Of a stretch of 15,619 nucleotides of DNA, positions 1 to 7,151 are shown piece by piece. The position numbers and the translations under genes were made by a program. The stretch comes from JAKPRU01 sp029568995 (GTDB lineage Bacteria; Hinthialibacterota; Hinthialibacteria; Hinthialibacterales; JAKPRU01), in assembly GCA_035430965.1 (NCBI GenBank), contig DAOMHQ010000124.1:1-15619 (forward strand). The letters run 5' to 3'. The notes under the pieces were generated by a model. The model did not search any database. It was not told the DNA's origin and saw only the letters and a list, made by a program, of their open reading frames with translations. Every line of letters starts with the position of its first letter. Position 1 is the first letter of the stretch.

Positions 1-610
1 GGGATCGGTGAAAGTCGATGAAATAGAACCGCATTTCATCGGGATCGATCAGGATATTCCCCGTATTGAGATCCCCGTGGTACACGTTCACCTCGTGCAT
101 TCGTCGGATTGCGGCGAGGATTCTTGTCAGGACCAGGCTGACCTGTCTTCGAGCCGATTCACCCTGTCCCTGAAATTGTTCGAAGCCCCATCTACCCAGG
201 GTTTGAAGATTCGCCGGAGACCGAAGGATCAATACATTCTCTATCTCAAAGGGAAATCTCCTTCGAATTCCCACGCCAACCAGATCACTGACCGGCACAC
301 CGGCAGCCCGGAGTTTCAACATGATCCGGGCTTCGCGACTCGCGGGCGCTGTACGGAATAAGTAGCGGATACTGTTCCGCTTGTAGGTCTTCACATAAAT
401 CGCGCTGGTTGCGCGGTCGCCGGGAATTCGTCGGATGCTTTTATGTCCGGAATCCTTAACGGTTGACGCGAGTTCAGGATGCTCATCCGGACGGGACAGG
501 ATCGGCAGAATTCGCCGTGCCGTCTCCAATTCAGAGCGCGGAACGCGCCACACATAAGGCGGTTCCACCACGCGGACAAGAGATCTGCCACCATATCCCC
601 ACAAAGACAT
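1..610 (-). CDS. Lipopolysaccharide kinase (Kdo/WaaP)-like protein, C-terminus cut by window edge
   Basis: The reading frame was translated by hand from the ATG at 610-608 and runs without a stop to the left edge, giving 203 residues; an in-frame TAG lies two codons upstream (616-614), so this is the earliest ATG. The protein looks like a small protein-kinase fold. A candidate nucleotide-binding Lys (about K74) lies in IYVKTYKR, a catalytic loop HGDLNTGN spans about 178-185 (D180, N185), and a metal-binding Asp (about D199) lies in FIDFHR. The stretch SREARIMLKLRAAGVPV (about 91-107) is typical of the Kdo kinase/WaaP family, which phosphorylates Kdo or heptose in the lipid A-core at the inner membrane. 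An AAGGA sequence lies about 15 nt upstream, so the ribosome site is weak. It lies 69 nt behind the Arc-like gene on the same strand and may share its transcript. The family is well supported; the substrate is inferred. Confidence 0.85.
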   Translation of the reverse strand, partial: MSLWGYGGRSLVRVVEPPYVWRVPRSELETARRILPILSRPDEHPELASTVKDSGHKSIRRIPGDRATSAIYVKTYKRNSIRYLFRTAPASREARIMLKLRAAGVPVSDLVGVGIRRRFPFEIENVLILRSPANLQTLGRWGFEQFQGQGESARRQVSLVLTRILAAIRRMHEVNVYHGDLNTGNILIDPDEMRFYFIDFHRS

Positions 611-679
611 TCTCTATGCTGACCATCCTTTCCGTACCGGTCGGCGGCTTGTTCGTGCCGAGCAGTCATGTGGTGCATC

Positions 680-862
680 TTAAGCCTTTCTCATGGATTT
701 TTCATCCGGAGCCGATGCCCCCTTTCTTCGACGCAGCACGGCGTCCCGGAGGATGAACTCAATCTGCGCATTGACACTTCGCAGCTCTTGCTCGGCCCAT
801 CCGCAGAGTTCATCCCACAACTTGGGATCCAAACGCAACAGGAATTGTTTTCGCTCTGCCAT
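680..862 (-). CDS. Arc-like ribbon-helix-helix protein paired with SPFH gene
   Basis: A complete 60-residue protein. Its N-terminus (KQFLLRLDPKLWDELCGWAE) is the beta strand and first helix of an Arc/MetJ-type ribbon-helix-helix fold, and ELRSVNAQIEFILRDAV is the second helix with the usual S-x-N-x-Q-I-E-F-L pattern. The tail is basic. Such proteins dimerise and bind operator DNA. It begins 10 nt after the SPFH stop codon, with GAGAGG just before the ATG, so the two are almost certainly co-transcribed. A small Arc-like protein immediately behind an SPFH protein is, as far as I recall, a recurring bacterial gene pair of unknown function. It may regulate its own operon through the palindrome at 1926-1957, or act with the SPFH protein; neither is shown. 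No toxin partner of the usual antitoxin kind is adjacent. Confidence 0.82.
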   Translation of the reverse strand: MAERKQFLLRLDPKLWDELCGWAEQELRSVNAQIEFILRDAVLRRRKGASAPDEKSMRKA

Positions 863-872
863 CGGCCTCTCG

Positions 873-1909
873 TCACGGATACAGCGTTCCGGCGTTTACA
901 ATCGGCTGAGCGGATTCTTCTCCGCACAACACCACCATCAGGTTGCAGACCATTGCCGCTTTACGCTCATCGTCCAGTTGGACAATCTGGCGTTCGCCCA
1001 GCATGGTCAGGGCCATCTCCACCATCCCCACCGCGCCTTCGACAATCTGCTGCCGTGCCTGCACCACGGCGTGTGCCTGTTGCCGACGCAGCATGGCTCC
1101 GGCGATCTCGGAGGCATACGCCAGATGGCTGATCCGTGCCTCGATCACCTGGACTCCCGCGTGCCCCAAGCGGTCCTGCAACTCCCGCTGGAGTTCGTGG
1201 TTGATATCTTCGGTTCCGCCCCTCAAAGACACCTCGTTCGGCTCCGAGGAATCGTAGTGATATTGGCCCGCCAGGTGACGTACCGCCGCCTCGCTTTGTA
1301 TGGATACGTAATCCAGATAATGGTCCACGTCAAACAACGCCTGGGCGGTATTCTCCACTTTCCACACAACAACTGCCGCAATATCAATCGGATTTCCGCT
1401 CTTGTCGTTCACTTTCAGCTTGTCGCCGTTCAGGTTTCTTGCTCGAAGGGAAATCTTCTTGACCGACATGAACGGATTCCGCCACCAGAATCCATTCTTC
1501 CTGACCGTTCCCTTGTAATCTCCGAACAGCACCAGTGCCGCCGCTTCGTTGGGCCAAAGCACAAAGAATCCGACGGNNNNNNNNNNNNNNNNNNNNNNNN
1601 NNNNNNNNNNNNNNNNNNNNNNNNNNNNNNNNNNNNNNNNNNNNNNNNNNNNNNNNNNNNNNNNNNNNNNNNNNNNCCGAACAGCACCAGTGCCGCCGCT
1701 TCGTTGGGCCAAAGCACAAAGAATCCGACGGTCATCAGAATCGCTGCAAATAGCGGGACCGGGATCCACAGCCAGGGTGTCGGAGCACCCCGCCCCTGGA
1801 CCACGATGATCCCCGCGATGAACTGCCAGATGACAAAGGCATACGCCAGCAGGGTAACCGCCAGCATTGACCATCCCGAAATGGCCTCACAAGGTTTCTC
1901 GTTCGTCAT
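873..1909 (-). CDS. SPFH-domain membrane protein, interrupted by a false assembly gap
   Basis: Two fragments read in different frames on either side of 100 Ns. If the Ns and one copy of the flanking 55-bp duplicate are removed (155 nt), the fragments join in one frame as a 293-residue protein. It starts at ATG 1909-1907, with GGAGG 7 nt upstream. Two hydrophobic segments (about 13-37 and 46-67) are followed by an SPFH/band-7 domain from about 70 (AAALVLFGDYKGTV through NPIDIAAVVVWKV, then an Ala/Gln/Glu-rich helical part with QAHAVVQARQQIVEGAV). SPFH proteins (stomatin, prohibitin, flotillin, HflK/C) form oligomeric membrane scaffolds. The extra hydrophobic N-terminus and the downstream Arc-like gene place it in an uncharacterised bacterial SPFH subgroup. 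Nothing in the DNA suggests a true frameshift. Confidence 0.88.
1522..1731. other. Scaffold gap (100 N) flanked by identical 55-bp sequences
   Basis: Positions 1577-1676 are 100 Ns. The 55 bases before the gap (1522-1576) and the 55 after it (1677-1731) are identical. Because 100 is a conventional placeholder length and 55 is a common k-mer size in short-read assemblers, this looks like two contigs that overlap by one k-mer and were scaffolded without merging. Collapsing them restores one open reading frame through the SPFH gene, so no sequence is probably missing. Confidence 0.93.
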
Positions 1910-1925
1910 TTTTTTCCTCCGAGAG

Positions 1926-1957
1926 ATGATATTGATATGATATCATTTCAATATCAT
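1926..1957. promoter_or_regulatory. 32-bp nested palindrome, candidate operator of the SPFH operon
   Basis: Of 16 base pairs across the dyad, 15 match (the exception is 1936/1947). The outer arms TGATATTGA (1927-1935) and TCAATATCA (1948-1956) enclose the perfect octamer TGATATCA (1938-1945) on the same centre. The element sits 17 nt upstream of the SPFH start codon and overlaps the predicted -10 box, so a bound dimer or pair of dimers would block transcription. The cognate regulator is not identified; the Arc-like protein of the same operon is one candidate, and GntR- or PadR-type regulators are others. Confidence 0.65.
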
Positions 1958-1981
1958 ACCGCAAGCCTGGTCTTCGCGCAA
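1953..1981 (-). promoter_or_regulatory. Sigma-70-type promoter for SPFH operon
   Basis: Read on the minus strand, TTGCGC (1981-1976) and TATGAT (1958-1953) are separated by 17 nt. The -10 box lies within the right arm of the palindrome, and the SPFH start codon is about 43 nt downstream of it. The box match and ideal spacing support the call; there is no transcript evidence. Confidence 0.55.
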
Positions 1982-2114
1982 GTGGTGAGTATTTCCACGC
2001 TTCATGCGCAAGAATCGTGTCTTCTTATTCCATTACACTTGTGGATCTGATATATTCGGCACAAAGGAGATCCCGAAGCCTTCGGTCGCTCGGGGAATAT
2101 GAGGAGCATCCATA

Positions 2115-2708
2115 GTGCGTATGAAGTCCGGATTTACCCTGATTGAACTTTTGATTGTGGTGGCGATTATCGGCATTCTGGCAGCGATTGCCGTTCCGAA
2201 TTTCCTGAACGCGCAGACTCGCGCTAAGATTGCGCGAGTGGAAGCAGATGCGAAAAACATCAGCACCGCCATTGAATCCTATCGTCTGGACACAAACGAA
2301 TACCCGCCCGATGCGCGGTCCGGGCTGTATGTGCATTTTTCGTTGAATTGGGAAGATCATGCTTCATCCGGGAAACACCTCACTACGCCGGTGGCCTACA
2401 TGTCCTCCATCCCGTTCGATCCGTTCAACAGCAAATTCAAATTTGAAGGGTGGACTCCAATCCAGAATCCTGAGCAATATCAGAAAGCGATGTTCTTTCT
2501 GAACCGAAAGTACAACGAGGGTGTCAACTCCTGGGAGCCGGGATTGCCATTCGAGCATCTATTCAAGGGCGCTCAATGGCACATCTATTCCGTGGGACCG
2601 TCCATTGATTATGGATTTCGGGAGCAACTGACCGCCTGCTGGCTGGTTCCATACAACCCGAGCAATGGGCTGACCAGCCAGGGAGGAATCTGGAGGATCG
2701 GGCCATAA
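2115..2708 (+). CDS. Type IV prepilin-like / pseudopilin protein
   Basis: A 197-residue protein with a class III signal peptide: a short basic leader, then cleavage expected after G6 (G|FTLIELL), with Glu at +5 of the mature protein and a hydrophobic helix to about residue 28 (IVVAIIGILAAIAVPNF). The following LNAQTRAKIARVEADAKNISTAIESYRLDTNEYPPD is the helix and the type II secretion GspG-like core. The C-terminal part (LTTPVAYMSSIPFDPF, then AQWHIYSVGPS) is typical of pilin-like proteins found in many copies in candidate phyla such as Sumerlaeota. It would be processed by a prepilin peptidase and exported to the envelope. I chose GTG 2115 because GAGGAG (2101-2106) is 8 nt upstream; ATG 2121 is the alternative. 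It stands alone, with no assembly ATPase or peptidase nearby, and converges on hemL. Confidence 0.9.
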   Translation: MRMKSGFTLIELLIVVAIIGILAAIAVPNFLNAQTRAKIARVEADAKNISTAIESYRLDTNEYPPDARSGLYVHFSLNWEDHASSGKHLTTPVAYMSSIPFDPFNSKFKFEGWTPIQNPEQYQKAMFFLNRKYNEGVNSWEPGLPFEHLFKGAQWHIYSVGPSIDYGFREQLTACWLVPYNPSNGLTSQGGIWRIGP

Positions 2709-2728
2709 AATCAATTACGAATTACGGC

Positions 2729-4057
2729 TCAATTCGTTTCTTTTCCCAGCTCATTCAATTGACTTTCGGGAGTTTCCGCCAACTTGGCAAAAATATCCTC
2801 GGCAATTCTCACTACCCGTTGAAGCACCGGCAATGTATGCGCCGTGCTGACGAAAACGGCTTCGAATTGCGAGGGCGGCAGCAAAATCCCTTCTTTGTAC
2901 ATCAGCCTCCAGAATGCCCCGAACAGCGCGGTATTGCTGGTTTTTGCGGACTCGAAGTCCGTAACCGGCGTATCGGTGAAGAAAAATGTCATCATCGAGC
3001 CGACCCGGTTACAGGTCATGGGCAGACGCGCTTCCTTGGCAGCGGCTGCAATTCCTTCGGCGAACGTGGAGGATTTCTCCTCCAGGTCATCGTACAGCTT
3101 GGGCGTCTTCAGGAGCGAGAGCGTAGCGATCCCGGCTGCCGTGGCCAGGGGATTGCCGCTGAGCGTTCCCGCCTGGTACACATCCCCGGACGGTGCAATG
3201 CGGGACATGATCTCCGCCCGGCCGCCGTACGCGCCCACCGGCATTCCACCGCCGACAATTTTGCCCAATGTGGTCAGATCCGGCTGCACACCATACCGCT
3301 GCTGTGCTCCCCCCAGCGCGACACGAAATCCGGTCATGACTTCATCGAAAATGAGCAAGGTTCCCTCTTTTCTTGAGAGTTCACGCAACGCCGAGAGATA
3401 TCTCTCTTGCGGAGGAACCACTCCCATGTTGCCTGCTACCGGCTCGATTACGTGCGCAGCGATCTGCCCCTTATGTTCCGCATAGGCTCGCTTTACTGCC
3501 TCGATGTTGTTGTAGGGAACCACGATTGTATCTTCCACAACAGAGGGCGGAATTCCCGGTGTCGAAGGGATGGAAAGGGTAGCCATGCCGGAACCGGACG
3601 AAGCCAGCAAGGCATCCATATTGCCGTGATACCCGCCAGCGCAGATCAGGATCTTATTGCGGCCCGTGAATGCTCTCGCCAGGCGCACGGCGCTCATGGT
3701 TGCCTCGGTTCCCGAATTCACCAGGCGAACCATTTCGATGGACGGAACCATTGAGACGATCATCTCAGCAAGTTCCAACTCCCGTTCCGTCGGGAGACCG
3801 AAACTCAGGCCGCTCTTGACGGTTTTCTGAACAGCTTCCACAACCTGCTTGTGAGCATGACCCAAAATCAAAGGGCCCCAGGATCCCACAAAATCAATAT
3901 ACTGATTCCCATCCACATCCGTCACATAACACCCTTTGCCGCTCGCGATGACCGGAACGCTCCGGCCCACAGCTTTCCCAGCCCGGACAGGACTGTTCAC
4001 CCCTCCGGGAATCACTTTCTGCGCTCGCAGATGGATTTCTACGGATGAATTCTTCAT
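2729..4057 (-). CDS. hemL: Glutamate-1-semialdehyde 2,1-aminomutase
   Basis: A 442-residue, full-length class III PLP-dependent enzyme that converts glutamate-1-semialdehyde to 5-aminolevulinate in the C5 tetrapyrrole pathway. Family landmarks are IPGGVNSPVRA near the N-terminus (about 16-26), NSGTEATMSAVRLARA (about 114-129), GGYHGN (about 141-146), the cofactor Asp in LLIFDEVMTGFR (about 234-245), and the Schiff-base lysine K266 in TTLGKIVGGGMPVGAYGG. GTLSGNPLA follows, as expected. The ATG at 4057 has AGGTGA just upstream. It is divergent from the sirC-hemA-hemC-cobA/hemD operon, across about 244 nt that presumably hold both promoters. It supplies the step directly after HemA. The identity is certain. 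Confidence 0.98.
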   Translation of the reverse strand: MKNSSVEIHLRAQKVIPGGVNSPVRAGKAVGRSVPVIASGKGCYVTDVDGNQYIDFVGSWGPLILGHAHKQVVEAVQKTVKSGLSFGLPTERELELAEMIVSMVPSIEMVRLVNSGTEATMSAVRLARAFTGRNKILICAGGYHGNMDALLASSGSGMATLSIPSTPGIPPSVVEDTIVVPYNNIEAVKRAYAEHKGQIAAHVIEPVAGNMGVVPPQERYLSALRELSRKEGTLLIFDEVMTGFRVALGGAQQRYGVQPDLTTLGKIVGGGMPVGAYGGRAEIMSRIAPSGDVYQAGTLSGNPLATAAGIATLSLLKTPKLYDDLEEKSSTFAEGIAAAAKEARLPMTCNRVGSMMTFFFTDTPVTDFESAKTSNTALFGAFWRLMYKEGILLPPSQFEAVFVSTAHTLPVLQRVVRIAEDIFAKLAETPESQLNELGKETN

Positions 4058-4301
4058 TATTCACCTACCCTGAAGTACATGGCTCACCCACCTTCATGCA
4101 AGGAATTTCAGCGTTCTTCGGCCTCCTTGGTCCGATGGATTCGGTCAATCGGCCTGGTTATGCTCATTCAGAGTCTGAGATTATGATTATGATAAAGACC
4201 GCGCCAGGATAGTATATGGTTTCTTGGATTCTTTTACAGCGAACACTCGGAGACTTGTCCGGGATCGACATAAGCATCATACAGGGGAATCTCAACCGAT
4301 T
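4058..4301. other. Divergent intergenic region between hemL and the tetrapyrrole operon
   Basis: About 244 nt with no supported gene. The AT-rich stretch 4181-4197 contains two overlapping TATGAT-type hexamers (4182-4187 and 4188-4193) that could be -10 boxes for the plus-strand operon, but neither has a good -35 box at 17 nt. A minus-strand TTGACC (4148-4143) could be a -35 for hemL, but no -10 matches. I see no riboswitch-like consensus such as a cobalamin B12 box, although I cannot fold the region. An in-frame TTG at 4224 would extend the following gene but lacks family support. Confidence 0.4.
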
Positions 4302-4943
4302 ATGATGCAATATCCTCTCCTATTGAATCTGACAGGTCGAACCTGCCTCGTTGTTGGTGGAGGAATGGTGGCGTTGCGCAAGATAGAAGGTCTTCTTTCC
4401 GCCGGGGCGAAGGTGCGTGTGGTTGCCGAGACGATGATTCCCGAACTGGAAATGTGCGCTGCAGATGCACCGTTGGAACTGTGGACCAAACAGTACGAGT
4501 TCGGCGACATGGAAGGCGCAGTCCTCGCGATTTCTGCAACGGACGATCCGGAGGTCAATCGACGGGTGGCGGAAGATGCGGGCCGACTTGGAATCCCCGT
4601 GAATGTGGTCGATTGTCCCGAACTGTGCACATTCACCGTTCCCGCCGTTCTTCGGCGCGGAGATCTCGTCATCTCGGTTTCGACAAGCGGGAAAAGCCCG
4701 GCTTTCTCCGCTCACGTTCGGAATGTCCTTGAACATCGGTTCGGACCTGAGTACGCTGCCTACGTGGATTTTCTGGGCCGAATACGAAAGTGGATTCACA
4801 CCCGGTTTCCCCATGATCCCGCCATGCGCAGACAGGCGAATTTGAAAGTCGTCGAACTCGATTTGCTGGATGATATTGCCCAGGGGCTGGAAGACCGGGC
4901 GGAAGAGAAAGTGAAACAATGCATCTTGTCCTTATCGGATTAA
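4302..4943 (+). CDS. sirC: Precorrin-2 dehydrogenase / sirohydrochlorin-forming protein (SirC/CysG N-domain)
   Basis: A 213-residue protein that oxidises precorrin-2 to sirohydrochlorin with NAD+, and in CysG-like relatives also inserts iron. It starts with MMQYPLLLNLTGRTCLVVGGG, the typical start of the family, and has a Rossmann GGGMVALRK (19-27). The motif VVDCPELCTFTVPA (102-115) contains D104, the position of the proposed catalytic Asp, and STSGKSPA (127-134) matches the family. There is no C-terminal methyltransferase domain; that activity lies in the cobA-hemD fusion downstream. I chose the ATG at 4302 rather than TTG 4224 because the extra 26 residues do not match the family; AGGGGA lies 14 nt upstream. 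Its 3' end overlaps hemA by 25 nt, which suggests translational coupling. Confidence 0.93.
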   Translation: MMQYPLLLNLTGRTCLVVGGGMVALRKIEGLLSAGAKVRVVAETMIPELEMCAADAPLELWTKQYEFGDMEGAVLAISATDDPEVNRRVAEDAGRLGIPVNVVDCPELCTFTVPAVLRRGDLVISVSTSGKSPAFSAHVRNVLEHRFGPEYAAYVDFLGRIRKWIHTRFPHDPAMRRQANLKVVELDLLDDIAQGLEDRAEEKVKQCILSLSD

Positions 4944-6175
4944 GCCACAAGACAGCTCCGATTGCCGTGCGCGAGCGGGTGGCATTCACTCCCGAAGACC
5001 AGGAGACTGCGCTTCTCCAGTTGCGAAAACATGAGGACGTGGAGGAGTGCATGATCCTCTCGACCTGCAACCGGACGGAAGTCCTCACAGTGTTCCGCGA
5101 CGGCTGTATCTCAACCGATCTGCCGGTGCGGTTTCTATCGAAACAGAAGAATATCCGCATAGAGGAATTACAGGAGCATATCTATACCTTCACAAATGCT
5201 GACGCAGTCGAACATCTGTTCCGGGTTTGTGCAGGGCTGGACTCGATGGTTGTGGGGGAAACGCAGATTGCCTCACAGGTGAAAGATGCCTATTCCATGT
5301 CCTGTTCCTGTCGATGCAACGGGCGGCTCCTGAACCGCCTTCTGCACTGCGCCTTCGCGGTCAGCAAACGGGTCCGCACTTCCACCGATATCAGTAAAGG
5401 CAGCCTTTCGGTGAGTTTTTCCGCCTGCGATCTCATTCAGAAAATCCTGGGCGATCTGAAAGAAAAAATCGCGCTGCTGATCGGAACGGGCGAGACGGGA
5501 CGACTTGTGGCGCGGGACTTGGCGGAACGCGGCATCGGCGGTCTGCGTATCACCAACCGCACGTTCCATCGTGCCCAAGAACTGGCCGGGGAACTGGGAG
5601 CCGAGGCTTTTCCATTCGATCATTTAGAGGAACAGATCAATCAGGCCGACGTTCTTGTTTCCGCGACCATGGCCGACACGCACATCTTGACCAGAACCGA
5701 TCTCGAAAAGGTTGTTTCCAGCCGATCTAATCCCCTTGTCTGTATGGACTTGGGGGTTCCCAGGGATTTGGACCCGCGTATCGGTCAATTGCCGAACGTT
5801 CATTTGTATAACATTGACGATCTGCAGGATCTTGTGGAAGAGAATCGACGCAAGCGGCACGAGGAAATCCACAAGGGATATGCCATTGTCCAGGAGGAAC
5901 GGGAGAATTTTGTGGAGTGGTTCCGCACCCATCGCGCGGCTCCAACCATTGAGGAACTTCAAAAAATGCTGGAGCAAATCCGTGCCGCTGAGATGGAACC
6001 GCTGAGAACAGCCCTTCAGAGCAAAGACTATGAAATGGTAGATCTGGCCACAAAATCCCTGATGCGAAAAATCCTTCAGCATCCGATTCTCCACCTGAAA
6101 GAAGCGGCCAAACAGGATGATTCTGTCGTGCAGATCCGCCTGATCGGCGATATTCTGGGTATTCATGACGATTAA
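4919..6175 (+). CDS. hemA: Glutamyl-tRNA reductase
   Basis: A 418-residue, full-length enzyme that reduces Glu-tRNA(Glu) to glutamate-1-semialdehyde with NADPH, the committed step of tetrapyrrole synthesis. The N-terminal catalytic domain carries GLSHKTAPIAVRER (about 7-20) and the nucleophilic C50 in STCNRTEV. GLDSMVVGETQIASQVKDAY (about 106-125) is the conserved substrate-binding segment; the usual GEPQI/GEDQI is GETQI here. The NADPH-binding GTGETG is at 189-194, and CMDLGVPRDLDP follows later. The rest is the helical dimerisation domain. It overlaps sirC at the start and hemC by 11 nt at the end, so it is inside the operon. Its product is handed to HemL, encoded divergently. The identity is certain. 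Confidence 0.98.
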   Translation: MHLVLIGLSHKTAPIAVRERVAFTPEDQETALLQLRKHEDVEECMILSTCNRTEVLTVFRDGCISTDLPVRFLSKQKNIRIEELQEHIYTFTNADAVEHLFRVCAGLDSMVVGETQIASQVKDAYSMSCSCRCNGRLLNRLLHCAFAVSKRVRTSTDISKGSLSVSFSACDLIQKILGDLKEKIALLIGTGETGRLVARDLAERGIGGLRITNRTFHRAQELAGELGAEAFPFDHLEEQINQADVLVSATMADTHILTRTDLEKVVSSRSNPLVCMDLGVPRDLDPRIGQLPNVHLYNIDDLQDLVEENRRKRHEEIHKGYAIVQEERENFVEWFRTHRAAPTIEELQKMLEQIRAAEMEPLRTALQSKDYEMVDLATKSLMRKILQHPILHLKEAAKQDDSVVQIRLIGDILGIHDD

Positions 6176-7151
6176 CGCCCCTCTTCGAATGGGAACACGA
6201 GGCAGTCTCCTGGCCCTGCGTCAGACCGAGCAGGTCCGTGGATCTCTCATTCGCGCGCATCCCGATCTGTGTGTGGAAATTTGTATCATCAAGACAACCG
6301 GTGACCGGGTACAGAACACACCGTTGCCGGAACTCGGAACCCAGGGGATTTTCACGAAGGAAATCGAGACGGCATTACTGAACGGAGAGATTGATGTCGC
6401 AGTCCACTCCCTGAAAGATCTGCCGACTCAAATGCCGTCCGGACTGGTGCTTCACGCAATCTGTGAGCGGGTTTGTCCTCTCGATGTGCTGATCACGCGG
6501 GGCAGGGTAGCGATGAGGGAATTGCAGCCGCATTCCACCATCGGGACCAGCAGCGTCCGCCGTCGGGCGCAGTTGCTTCGATATCGTTCGGATCTGACTC
6601 TGGTTGATTTGCGCGGAAACCTTGATACGCGCCTCAAGAAGGTTGACGCTCCCGGTCCCCCCGACGGTGCGATCCTGGCGTGCGCAGGACTGCATCGGCT
6701 GGGATTGGAGCCTCGAATTACGGAAGTGCTCGACAGCCGGATTATGCTGCCTGCGCCGGGGCAGGGTGCGGTCGCCGTCCAGGGCCGGGCTGAGGATGAA
6801 AACACGGCTCGGATCTTCTCAATCCTGGAATGCCGAGAAACCCGTGCGGCGGTGACGGCGGAACGTGCCTTGATGCAGCGACTTGGCGGCGGATGCCATG
6901 TCCCTCTCGGTTGCCTGGGACAGGTCGAAGACGGCTGCCTGACGCTGGATGCCGGCGTGTTCAGCCTGGACGGAACCGCTGCCGTTCGCAAGTGTCTCTC
7001 GGGAGATCCCGACGAGGCGGAAAGCATCGGTATTCGCCTGGCCGAACAGATGCTCGCCGAAGGCGCGAGAGAAATTCTCGATGCCTGTGACCGGACCCTT
7101 CATCCGGAAACATGGCAAACACTGCCAATTCATACCGAGGAATCATCTTGA
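6165..7151 (+). CDS. hemC: Hydroxymethylbilane synthase (porphobilinogen deaminase)
   Basis: A 328-residue enzyme that polymerises four porphobilinogens into hydroxymethylbilane. Landmarks are MGTRGSLLALRQT (about 9-21), the catalytic Asp region EIDVAVHSLKDLPTQMP (about 75-91), GTSSVRRRAQLL (about 127-138), LVDLRGNLDTRLKKV (about 146-160) and LPAPGQGAVAVQ (about 195-206). The dipyrromethane cofactor cysteine is C244 in GGGCHVPLG. The ATG at 6165 lies inside the end of hemA, so translation is probably coupled; I see no strong ribosome site of its own. The stop codon overlaps the TTG start of the next gene. The porphobilinogen supplier (hemB) is not in this window. Confidence 0.98.
   Translation: MTINAPLRMGTRGSLLALRQTEQVRGSLIRAHPDLCVEICIIKTTGDRVQNTPLPELGTQGIFTKEIETALLNGEIDVAVHSLKDLPTQMPSGLVLHAICERVCPLDVLITRGRVAMRELQPHSTIGTSSVRRRAQLLRYRSDLTLVDLRGNLDTRLKKVDAPGPPDGAILACAGLHRLGLEPRITEVLDSRIMLPAPGQGAVAVQGRAEDENTARIFSILECRETRAAVTAERALMQRLGGGCHVPLGCLGQVEDGCLTLDAGVFSLDGTAAVRKCLSGDPDEAESIGIRLAEQMLAEGAREILDACDRTLHPETWQTLPIHTEESS

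Noticed and set aside
8..361. Plus-strand open frame of 117 codons at the left edge
   Set aside because: It lies opposite the kinase-like gene, whose motifs are unmistakable, and its own translation has no recognisable pattern.
693..1940. Long plus-strand open frame crossing the N gap
   Set aside because: It is antisense to the Arc-like and SPFH genes and is kept open partly by the unknown bases; no domain is visible.
2709..2745. Possible terminator between the prepilin gene and hemL (GAATT/AATTC stem before a T-rich run)
   Set aside because: The stem is only 5 bp and AT-rich, and the T run is interrupted, so it is too weak to call.
4224..4301. Extended TTG start for the precorrin-2 dehydrogenase
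   Set aside because: The added 26 residues do not resemble the family, which begins at the MMQYPLLL segment.
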